Assembly: GCA_021791395.1 (NCBI GenBank)
Contig: JAJYWR010000004.1
Location: 1-40,558, forward strand
DNA from: a bacterium
GTDB lineage: Bacteria; Patescibacteriota; Minisyncoccia; UBA6257; GWB1-50-10
DNA length: 40,558 bases
Direction: 5' to 3'
Shown: positions 33,064 to 40,558 of the stretch, piece after piece
Layout: every line of letters starts with the position of its first letter
Position numbering within the stretch: the first letter of the stretch is position 1
Notes under the pieces: model-generated
The model's input: the letters and a program-made list of their open reading frames with translations, nothing else
Databases searched by the model: none
Told to the model about the DNA's origin: nothing
Made by a program: the position numbers and the translations under genes

Positions 33064-34599
33064 TTACTGTTCCCGTATCCGGTATTGAAAGGCCTCCGCA
33101 AGGTGGCTCTTTTTTATTGTTGGAGCATTTTCGAGATCCGCTATGGTTCTCGCAACCTTGAGCGTTCGGTAGTATCCTCTCGCCGAGATGAAGTTTTTTT
33201 CGATTGCATCTTTAAGAAACTCCTCGCCATCGCGATCCGTATGCAGAAGCTCATCGACGTCTCTCGATGTCATTTCCGCATTGGTGTAGGCGCGGATGTT
33301 TGCGTTTCGAAATCGTTCGTTTTGGACATTCCTCGCCGCGCTGACCCGCGCCCTCATTTCTTCATCTTCGTGATCATCCCCCCCACCCAAAAGATCATCC
33401 ATTTTCACCCTTGGCACGTTTATTTGAATGTCCATTCGATCGAGGAGTGGACCCGAGATCTTTTTTTGATAGCGAAAAACCTCATTTGCCGTACACGTGC
33501 ATTCCCGTTCCAGATCTCCGAAGTAGCCACAAGGGCAGGGGTTCTTGGCGGCGACGAGCATGAACCGGGCGGGGAAACTGACGGCCTTTTTGATCCGGGA
33601 AACGGTCACTCGGCCGCTTTCTATGGGCTGGCGGAGCGCCTCCAAAACGTCGCGCTTGAATTCCGGCAGCTCATCGAGGAAGAGCACTCCCCGGTGTGCC
33701 AAACTCACCTCCCCCGGTTTTGGGTCCTGACCGCCGCCTATGATTGCCATCAAAGACGATGTGTGGTGGGGCGACCTGAACTGTCGTTCGCGAACAAATC
33801 GCCTCTCCTTAGAAAGGAGTCCCGCGGCGCTCCAAACTTCGGTCATTTGGATCATTTCTTCGTATGATGGCGGCGGAAGTATGGAAATGAGTGCTTCGGC
33901 GAGCATGGTTTTTCCCGTTCCCGGAGGACCGGAGAAAATAATATTATGTCCCCCGGCGGCGGCAACTTCGAGTGCTCGCTTTGCCGCTTGCTGCCCCTTG
34001 ATGTGATTCACTTTTACGGACGGTTCGGGTGAGAGTGAGGTCATGTCCGTCTCGTCTTGGGGTTGTATGCCGCGGCCCTGCTCAAGGTGAGCGATAAGTT
34101 CCGTGAGATTTTTGACCGGCATAATCCTTAATCCCCGTACCATTGCCGCTTCTTCGGCGTTTTCTTTAGGAAGAAAGAATTCTTTAAAACCCATTTTTCT
34201 TGCGAGGATGGCGATGTTCAAGGCCCCCCCGATCGGCCGGAGATTCCCATCGAGAGATAGCTCACCAGCGAACATTTTTCCCCCACTCTCGAAGCCGGCC
34301 ATTTGTTCGCTTGCGAGAAGATACGACAGAGCGATAGGAAGATCGAAGTGCGATCCGCTTTTCTTTACATCCGCGGGGGCGAGATTGATTGTTATTTTTC
34401 GATTTTCTTTCGTGGGTGGCTTGATACCGGAATTTTTCAACGCGGAGTTTACTCGCTCCTTCGCTTCGGAGACGGCCTTATCGGCAAGGCCGACAATATT
34501 GAAAGCATGGAGGCCGACATTTAGATCGGCCTCCACCTCTATTGGCTCAGCATTTATCCCCGTAAGTTCAGCAGAATAAAGTTTTGGTATATTTCCCAT
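33064..34599 (-). CDS. comM: YifB/ComM family Mg-chelatase-like AAA+ ATPase
   Basis: ATG 34599 with SD AAGGAGGGG; MGNIPKLYSAELTGINAEPIEVEADLNVGLHAFNIVGLADKAVSEAKERVNSAL...IIFSGPPGTGKTMLAEAL...FLDELPEFKRDVLEALRQP. Confidence 0.93.
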   Translation of the reverse strand: MGNIPKLYSAELTGINAEPIEVEADLNVGLHAFNIVGLADKAVSEAKERVNSALKNSGIKPPTKENRKITINLAPADVKKSGSHFDLPIALSYLLASEQMAGFESGGKMFAGELSLDGNLRPIGGALNIAILARKMGFKEFFLPKENAEEAAMVRGLRIMPVKNLTELIAHLEQGRGIQPQDETDMTSLSPEPSVKVNHIKGQQAAKRALEVAAAGGHNIIFSGPPGTGKTMLAEALISILPPPSYEEMIQMTEVWSAAGLLSKERRFVRERQFRSPHHTSSLMAIIGGGQDPKPGEVSLAHRGVLFLDELPEFKRDVLEALRQPIESGRVTVSRIKKAVSFPARFMLVAAKNPCPCGYFGDLERECTCTANEVFRYQKKISGPLLDRMDIQINVPRVKMDDLLGGGDDHEDEEMRARVSAARNVQNERFRNANIRAYTNAEMTSRDVDELLHTDRDGEEFLKDAIEKNFISARGYYRTLKVARTIADLENAPTIKKSHLAEAFQYRIREQ

Positions 34600-34633
34600 T
34601 GACCCCTCCTTGAACTCCCTCGAGAAGGTTCTC

Positions 34634-34972
34634 CTACCTCCTCTTGCTTGCCTTACATTTTTTGCAGAGCAGCGATTCTGGATCGACGGCAAGGATCTCT
34701 CTTTCTATCGTTCCCCCGCATTCGGTGCAGGTGCCATACGTACCATTTTTGATTCGATCAAGTGCTGTCTCGATTTGTTTGAGGCGCTTGTCTTGGTTTT
34801 CTTTGACGCTGAGAAAATTCGCTGTTTCCTCTATTTCGTCGGCCTCTTCTTCCATGTGGTCGGTATCATCGCCAAAATCGAGTTCCGATTCGAATCTCTT
34901 AAGATTCGCTTCAATGAGCTTTTTTTCCTCAATAAGTTTTTCTTCTATTTTTTTGAGTTCTTCTTTGTTCAT
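34634..34972 (-). CDS. DksA/TraR-family C4 zinc-finger protein
   Basis: Coiled coil then NGTYGTCTECGGTIEREILAVDPESLLCKKCKA. Confidence 0.88.
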   Translation of the reverse strand: MNKEELKKIEEKLIEEKKLIEANLKRFESELDFGDDTDHMEEEADEIEETANFLSVKENQDKRLKQIETALDRIKNGTYGTCTECGGTIEREILAVDPESLLCKKCKASKRR

Positions 34973-35038
34973 AGGGTGTAATAAAAGTCGGGTGAATGAT
35001 GGTTCATCGCCGAGGATAAGAACAAGCGATCGTTTGTT

Positions 35039-36142
35039 TTACCGGAGGTCTTGAAGGGCAGCCTTGTATCCGTCGTATGAAGACGCGATGACGAGAACAT
35101 CACCCTTCCATCCATAGTCGATGCCGTAACCATTCTTACTGAAGAGGACGTAGCGGTTCGATGTCGCGGCATCCCCGCTCTTCCACGCCCCTTCCGTTCC
35201 GGGGTCGGCGGCGAAGAAATTCTTCAAATTCGTATTTGCTTCGAAAATTTGTGCAAAGGACGCCTTTTCATCGACGAGACTCGAGGTTGCCGTAAGTTTT
35301 GCAACGAAACCGAGCCACCGGGCGCCACTTGAGTCGACGTATACGAATCCGGAGACGGAAGTGGGATCAAATGCCTGAGTAAGTCCTGAGTTCGAAAGAT
35401 CTATCGAGAGCAGTGATTGCATGAGTGTTGAAAAAGGAATCAAATTCCCGTTTTGGTCTGTGAAGGTAACTTCCACGAGGGCCGGTTCTTTGGAGGTGCC
35501 GAGTGACAAACTCGTTAAGTTGGTCCCGGAGATTGGGGAAGTTGAATTAATCAAACCATCGGTCGTTCCAAAAAGTGAAGTGTGCGCGAGCGGCGCTTGA
35601 GGTGTCGTGGTTGCCGTGCTGCTCGCCGTTGTTTGCGATGAGCTCGTTGTGTTTGTTGAGGTTTCCGTTGTCGTTACGACTGCAGGGACCCCCGTGGTTT
35701 CTGTCGTAGTCGGCGTGGCGACGGGCTGCTCGGTTGTTACCGTCTCGGCGGGCGGTTTAGTTGCCGTGAACATGGGATAAACAAGGAAGTACCCTACCGC
35801 CCCCACGGCGAGGACAATGATGAAGGCAATGAGGCCGATCAACGCACCTTTCCCCTTTTTCTTGCCGGTCGGCACCTGCGGTGCAGAATTTCCAGCCACC
35901 TGATCCATGCCAGTCGGCACCTGCGGTATCTCAAAGTTAAAATTATCGGGCGTGGCGCTTGGTGTTTGTGGGGCCGGCGGAGGCGTTGCCGTCGTTTGCG
36001 GGGTGTATGACTCTGGCGTTCCACCGCTTTGTATGGAATTCAAATCTGAAGCCATGGTTCGTACATCGACGTTCTTCTGCGGCTCCCCCCCGCCCATCGA
36101 CGTGGGAACTCCCGGGACTTGGTTAAAGTTTTGATCTGCCAT
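35039..36142 (-). CDS. Membrane protein with proline-rich cytoplasmic N-terminus and extracytoplasmic domain, unknown function
   Basis: 367 aa; P/T-rich ~90 aa, TM GALIGLIAFIIVLAVGAVGYFLVYPMF, T/S-rich linker, globular C-terminus. Confidence 0.6.
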   Translation of the reverse strand: MADQNFNQVPGVPTSMGGGEPQKNVDVRTMASDLNSIQSGGTPESYTPQTTATPPPAPQTPSATPDNFNFEIPQVPTGMDQVAGNSAPQVPTGKKKGKGALIGLIAFIIVLAVGAVGYFLVYPMFTATKPPAETVTTEQPVATPTTTETTGVPAVVTTTETSTNTTSSSQTTASSTATTTPQAPLAHTSLFGTTDGLINSTSPISGTNLTSLSLGTSKEPALVEVTFTDQNGNLIPFSTLMQSLLSIDLSNSGLTQAFDPTSVSGFVYVDSSGARWLGFVAKLTATSSLVDEKASFAQIFEANTNLKNFFAADPGTEGAWKSGDAATSNRYVLFSKNGYGIDYGWKGDVLVIASSYDGYKAALQDLR

Positions 36143-36198
36143 AGTACTACCATTATAGCACTTTTACCTCCACCTTTCTGTGGAAAATGATTTTTCTC

Positions 36199-38232
36199 TT
36201 ACTGACTCAGGGCTTTTAGGGAAAGTCCCATCTTCCCGTTCTCAATTTTCACGATTTTTGCCTTGACGACGTCGCCTAGCTTCACGACGTCCTCAACCTT
36301 TTTAACATAGCCGTTCTTCAGTTCAGAAACGTGAATCATGCCATCCCGTCCTCCGCCGAGATCGACGATGGCGCCGAACTCGAGAATGCGGACGATTGGC
36401 CCCTCGACGATTTCTCCCACTTGATATTCTTTCGTTATCTGTCGTACGCGTTCCACTGCATGTTTGACGGCATCGTCGTCGAGTCCAGCGATATAGACGT
36501 GGCCGTCCTCTTCAATGTCGATCGTCACCTTGTTCTCCGTTTCGGCAAGAATGCCATTGATGGTTTTGCCGCCGGGGCCGATGAGCTCCCCAATCTTATC
36601 TTGAGGAATTTGAACGATGGTGATTTTCGGAGCGAAGGGCGACAAGCCACTCCGCGGAGCGGCGAGCGTCTTATCCATGAAGTCCAAAATTTGAAGGCGG
36701 GCTTTTTGTGCGGCCTGCAGCGCTTCGGTAAAAATTTTTTGAGTGATGCCGCCGATCTTCACGTCCATTTGGATGGCGTTTATACCTTCGCGCGTCCCGG
36801 AAACTTTGAAGTCCATATCGCCGTAGTGATCTTCCGGTCCCTGGATGTCGGTTAAAAGTTTGTATTCGTTTTCGTTGGCGCCGGTCATAAGGCCGATTGA
36901 AATGCCGGCAACTTGTTTTTTCATGGGAACTCCCGCATCCATCAGGGAAAGCGAAGCGGCGCACGTCGATGCCATGGAAGACGATCCGTTTGACGAAAGT
37001 GTTTCAGCGACTACGCGAATGGTGTATGGAAATTCTTCCATGGGCGGGAGCATTGCACTGATGCCCTTTTGGGCCAAGTTGCCGTGGCCGATTTCGCGGC
37101 GACCGGGGCCGCGCGATCGGGAGGTTTCACCGACGGCAAAACCGGGAAAATTGTAGTGAAGCATGAACCGCTTCTTCCCTGTCGTCTCCATAGTTTCAAC
37201 GATCTGCTCGGCGCCGGGTGCCGCTAAAGTCGTGATGGCGAGAACTTGCGTTTCGCCGCGGATGAAAAGCGCCGATCCGTGCGTGCGGTTGAAGAGGCCG
37301 ACTTCGGCATATAATTCGCGAATTTCGTCGAATTTTCTTCCGTCGGCCCGCTCCCCCCCTTTGAGCGCGAGGTCGTGGACGAATTTATCAACCTCATCTT
37401 CGAAAATGATTTCGGCTACTTTCAATGACTCTTCAGTCTCGCCAGGCCCTTTTAAATGTTCGAATAATTTGTCTTTCAGGGCGCCAAGGGTTTTATTTTT
37501 CAGCGCCGCTTCGAGTTCGGGCTTGAGGAAGCCGGAAATTTTTCCGGTAAGGACCGGATCGCCGACGGCAAGCGTGACGTCGGCCTTGGGCTTTCCCAAC
37601 TCCCTGATGATTTCTTTTTGAAAATTGATAAGCTGTTTGATGTTTTCGTGGGTGCTTGTAAAGATCCGCTCCGCAATTGATTCATCCGTTTCCTTTCCGC
37701 TGAGTTCGATCATATTCACGAATTTTTCGGTACCGGCAAAGAATCCCTTGACATCCTCCCCTTCCTCGATTTTGAGGCCGGCGACCGGCCCTCCCCATGG
37801 GATGTCAGAGACTGCAAGCGCAGTCGAAGCGGCCAAAAGGGCCGGCTCATCGGGATCGTTCTTTTCATCGTAGGCGAGGACGGTTACGACGACCTGCACC
37901 TCGCGCCGCAAGCGCGGGTCAAAGAGTGGCCGAATGGTTCGGTCGATCAAACGGGCTGAAAGGATGGCTTCATCCGATGGCCTCCCTTCGCGCCGGATAA
38001 ACCGGCTGCCGATGATCTTTCCGGCAGCATAAAACCGTTCCTCGTAGTCGACGGTCAAGGGAAAAAAATCGCCGGGCTTGTCGGCTTCGCTCATGACGAC
38101 CGTCGCGAGAACCGCCGTATCACCCGACCGTCCGATGACGGCGGCGTTCGCCTGGCCGGCGACCTTCGATAATTCGAGGGAAAAGTCTTTCCCGTCGACG
38201 CTCTTGTGATATATTTTTTTGTGTAAATCCAT
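36199..38232 (-). CDS. pnp: Polyribonucleotide nucleotidyltransferase (PNPase)
   Basis: 677 aa; RNase PH domains, KH (IGELIGPGGKTINGILAETENKVTIDIEEDG) and S1 (GEIVEGPIVRILEFGAIVDLGGGRDGMIHVSEL). Confidence 0.96.
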   Translation of the reverse strand: MDLHKKIYHKSVDGKDFSLELSKVAGQANAAVIGRSGDTAVLATVVMSEADKPGDFFPLTVDYEERFYAAGKIIGSRFIRREGRPSDEAILSARLIDRTIRPLFDPRLRREVQVVVTVLAYDEKNDPDEPALLAASTALAVSDIPWGGPVAGLKIEEGEDVKGFFAGTEKFVNMIELSGKETDESIAERIFTSTHENIKQLINFQKEIIRELGKPKADVTLAVGDPVLTGKISGFLKPELEAALKNKTLGALKDKLFEHLKGPGETEESLKVAEIIFEDEVDKFVHDLALKGGERADGRKFDEIRELYAEVGLFNRTHGSALFIRGETQVLAITTLAAPGAEQIVETMETTGKKRFMLHYNFPGFAVGETSRSRGPGRREIGHGNLAQKGISAMLPPMEEFPYTIRVVAETLSSNGSSSMASTCAASLSLMDAGVPMKKQVAGISIGLMTGANENEYKLLTDIQGPEDHYGDMDFKVSGTREGINAIQMDVKIGGITQKIFTEALQAAQKARLQILDFMDKTLAAPRSGLSPFAPKITIVQIPQDKIGELIGPGGKTINGILAETENKVTIDIEEDGHVYIAGLDDDAVKHAVERVRQITKEYQVGEIVEGPIVRILEFGAIVDLGGGRDGMIHVSELKNGYVKKVEDVVKLGDVVKAKIVKIENGKMGLSLKALSQ

Positions 38233-38234
38233 AT

Positions 38235-38819
38235 TTAATAATTTCTTCTCATTGGTTTTCTCGGCCGTCGGCTGTCGCGATCGCGGTCTTCCCGATTGTC
38301 GATGCGTTCATTGATTTTTAGGAGTGCTCGCGGGATATGTTCAATATCCACAAAACTGTCGGCAGCATCCTTCAGGCGGGCAGATGTCGTACGCCCGAAT
38401 GCGGCGACCTCGACATCTTTTCCAAAGCCCAATTTCAAGTATTGAACGAGCGGAACAAAGTCGCCATCGCCCGTTATGAGGATCACGGCGTCCAAGACCC
38501 CCGCGCTTCGGATTGCGTCGACCGCGATACCGACGTCCCAATCACCTTTCTTCGTTCCATCGGGATATACTTGCAGGTCTTTTGAGCGGAGTTCGAGGCC
38601 TGTTTTTCGAAGTGCCTCAAAAAACGATTCTTCTCCCGTCGCAGGATCGCTCTTTACGACGTATGCGTAAGCCCGAACGAGCTGCCGCCGGCCCACGACG
38701 TATTTTAAGAGTTCATTAAAATTAACCCTCGCATGGTAGAGGTTCTTGGCTGAGTGGTAGATGTTTTGGACGTCGATGAAGATTCCCACTCGCTGATTCG
38801 TATTCGTATTGCTCATCAA
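38235..38819 (-). CDS. NYN-domain (LabA/DUF88) putative RNase with Arg-rich tail
   Basis: RVGIFIDVQNIYHSAK...KKGDWDVGIAVDAIRSAGVLDAVILITGDGDFVPLVQYLKLGFGKDVEVAAF; tail RDRDSRRPRKPMRRNY. Confidence 0.85.
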   Translation of the reverse strand: MMSNTNTNQRVGIFIDVQNIYHSAKNLYHARVNFNELLKYVVGRRQLVRAYAYVVKSDPATGEESFFEALRKTGLELRSKDLQVYPDGTKKGDWDVGIAVDAIRSAGVLDAVILITGDGDFVPLVQYLKLGFGKDVEVAAFGRTTSARLKDAADSFVDIEHIPRALLKINERIDNREDRDRDSRRPRKPMRRNY

Positions 38820-38822
38820 AGG

Positions 38823-39089
38823 TTAGGCTTCTAACTCGAGCTTCTTCGCAATTTTTGAGTAATTCTTTTCGTCGGTTTCCTTGAGGTATTGGAGAAGTTT
38901 TCTTCGCTTCCCGACCATCATAAGGAGACCACGGCGGGAGGTAAAATCCTTCGGGTTTTTCTTCAAATGGTCCGCCAAGAGCTTGATTCGCCTGGAAATA
39001 AGCGATATTTGCACCTCGCTTGAGCCCGTGTCCTTCTCGTGGCGGGCCGAATCTTTTATCGTATTCTGTTTTTGTCGTTTGGTAAGCAT
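38823..39089 (-). CDS. rpsO: 30S ribosomal protein S15
   Basis: MLTKRQKQNTIKDSARHEKDTGSSEVQISLISRRIKLLADHLKKNPKDFTSRRGLLMMVGKRRKLLQYLKETD. Confidence 0.95.
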   Translation of the reverse strand: MLTKRQKQNTIKDSARHEKDTGSSEVQISLISRRIKLLADHLKKNPKDFTSRRGLLMMVGKRRKLLQYLKETDEKNYSKIAKKLELEA

Positions 39090-39096
39090 TATCGAG

Positions 39097-39125
39097 ATTC
39101 TATCGTAAAAATCGTCTTTTGTAAA
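39097..39125 (-). promoter_or_regulatory. rpsO promoter
   Basis: Minus strand TTTACA (39125-39120), 17 nt, TAGAAT (39102-39097), 7 nt before ATG. Confidence 0.7.
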
Positions 39126-39154
39126 CCCCCCACGGAGGCGTGGGGTAAGAAATC

Positions 39155-39188
39155 CATAAAAAACTGCCCGCTTGAATAAACGGGCAGT
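39155..39188 (-). terminator. Terminator of the 39205-40479 gene
   Basis: ACTGCCCG-10 nt-CGGGCAGT, followed on the minus strand by TTTTTTATGG. Confidence 0.85.
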
Positions 39189-39204
39189 GGTGGGCAAAAT
39201 GCCG

Positions 39205-40479
39205 TCAGTCCGAAATGATGGTCCCCAACTGGAGAGAGTCGGGTGCGCCGTGGACTTTCTTGTCGCGACGTGCGGTTACAATGATGTCGGCAACGCTTCG
39301 CATCGAATAGTGAACGGTTATTCTCATGAACCAATCATCTTCCAGAAGTTCTCCTTTCTCCGAGTAGTATGAGAACCTTTGGGGAAAGTTGCGAACCTCT
39401 TCTTGAAGTATGAATCGGTAGAACGATCGGGAAGCCAGATTGAGAGTCTCTTCGAACTCCGAGTCCCCCCTGAGGGCGACCCCCTTCATGCCACTCGAGA
39501 CGGATTCTTTGATCACGAACGAAGTTCCGTTCATTTTACTGCTCCAGTAGTCCCTACTTTCTCCTTTATGAACGAGGTAGGTTGGAGGGATGTATCGGCG
39601 CAGGAGTTCCAATGATCGGGGCGGCATTTGGGATCTAAGGATGGCTTCCAAATCCTCGTCACCCCCGTCGTTTTTTATCAAGGCAAGCGCTGCCTTTGAT
39701 CCGAAGAACGGCTTGGGTGGTATGAGAAAGTCGATCTCTCCCTTGCTGTAAAGGTCGGCAAGCCGGACGTTCAGAAATTGATTAGAAAAGAGGAATGGAA
39801 AATCAATGAAAAGTTCATATATTTCCTCCCCCTCTTTTGTTGCAAAGTTTCCGTTGCCGTCCATAACCACATCGTTTTCCGCTACAATCGTCGTTCGAAT
39901 GCCGGAGTCGGCCAATCCGGATTTCAGGATAGTGAACTCCGGAAGATAAAATCGCTCGCGGTCGGAGTAGAGAAGCGTGACGGCATCTTTGCCGAGTCGC
40001 TTGATGCTCGCAGCGAGAGAAACCGCTACACCAGGGAACGATCGCGCCCCGGGGTAAAGCGTTTGGCGCAACCGGGCGGCCAACGTGGAATATCCTAGGC
40101 CGTGTTTGTTGTGGCCGTCTATTTCGGCTATGAAATACTGACCACTCTCCGATTTCATAAGATCGACCTTGCATACCGCCGGAACCAGGCTGGGTTTGAG
40201 GGGCATGATTTGCCGGTAGACATTGGGAATTTCGATTCCCAAAACCTTTGAAAATTTGTTCCAAGCATTGCTGTGGTGAAGTTTGGGATCGAAAGCGATT
40301 GCGGCAATGCGCCCCAACCCGCCGAGGCAGTCGTACAGGGCCTGCCCCAGTTTTTCGAGCTCGGTCTTTTCCGACGGCGTCACTTGATAGACGCTCGGCG
40401 AAAGAACGAAGGTGTGATTTTCGCCGCCCCGCCATATGCCGGAGTCAGTTACCATGCGTTTCACATCGTTGTAGTTCAT
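39205..40479 (-). CDS. Protein of unknown function with ATP-grasp-like features
   Basis: 424 aa; EIDGHNKHGLGYS, FLIPPKPFFGSKAALALI, FVIKESVSSGMKGVAL, FILQEEV resemble ATP-grasp lysine/loop and IxQE motifs; low certainty. Confidence 0.5.
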   Translation of the reverse strand: MNYNDVKRMVTDSGIWRGGENHTFVLSPSVYQVTPSEKTELEKLGQALYDCLGGLGRIAAIAFDPKLHHSNAWNKFSKVLGIEIPNVYRQIMPLKPSLVPAVCKVDLMKSESGQYFIAEIDGHNKHGLGYSTLAARLRQTLYPGARSFPGVAVSLAASIKRLGKDAVTLLYSDRERFYLPEFTILKSGLADSGIRTTIVAENDVVMDGNGNFATKEGEEIYELFIDFPFLFSNQFLNVRLADLYSKGEIDFLIPPKPFFGSKAALALIKNDGGDEDLEAILRSQMPPRSLELLRRYIPPTYLVHKGESRDYWSSKMNGTSFVIKESVSSGMKGVALRGDSEFEETLNLASRSFYRFILQEEVRNFPQRFSYYSEKGELLEDDWFMRITVHYSMRSVADIIVTARRDKKVHGAPDSLQLGTIISD

Positions 40480-40558
40480 GACAAAACCTTTCTTTTGTTG
40501 TTTAGGAACGTTGTAGCTGCCTTAGTTGGCAGCATTGCTGACGCCTGCGCAGACGTCA

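Noticed and set aside
35000-35040. AACAAGCGATCGTTTGTT near-palindrome after the 367-aa gene as a terminator or operator
   Set aside because: The loop is too tight for a confident hairpin and no partner regulator is known; possible, but not supported enough to call.
1-40558. CRISPR arrays, rRNA or tRNA genes, prophage or transposase genes
   Set aside because: None seen by eye: no regularly spaced direct repeats, no tRNA T-loop/anticodon pattern in the intergenic regions, no transposase/integrase motifs. A tRNAscan/Infernal run would be decisive.

Overview
The window looks like the replication-origin region of a small-genome bacterium, probably Patescibacteria/CPR and Parcubacteria-like. That assignment is an inference from gene content and compact architecture; no database search was run. 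Left part (1-15.7 kb): MBL-fold hydrolase (partial), a Mur ligase, ruvA, rpsT, holA, a lipoprotein, a PilB-type ATPase, ruvB, tsaE, polA, a PAS histidine kinase, a short yebC, ruvC, a 64-aa acidic protein, a class A PBP and dnaN. Centre: dnaN | oriC-like intergenic | dnaA | rpmH | rnpA | yidC | jag/khpB. Right part: a tightly packed 11-gene minus-strand operon (about 18.9-30.7 kb) encoding a minimal type IV secretion-like apparatus (PrgI, split VirB4, VirB6/TrbL-like, VirB2-like, several secreted proteins), then rsmA, an M23/LysM endopeptidase, comM/yifB, a DksA-like protein, pnp, a NYN-domain protein, rpsO and a possible ATP-grasp protein. Main points for follow-up: (1) a BUS/DnaA-trio-like origin, (TAG)x4-CGGCGG-tandem DnaA boxes, overlapping the dnaN start; (2) the minimal T4SS-like operon, with a VirB2-like protein carrying an M15-peptidase-like C-terminus; (3) an unannotated structured ncRNA at about 5632-5805 (-) with its own promoter and terminator; (4) repeated -10 boxes 6-12 nt upstream of start codons, suggesting leaderless mRNAs; (5) an unusually short RnpA after rpmH, a YebC missing its central region, and repeat-like inserts inside rsmA.
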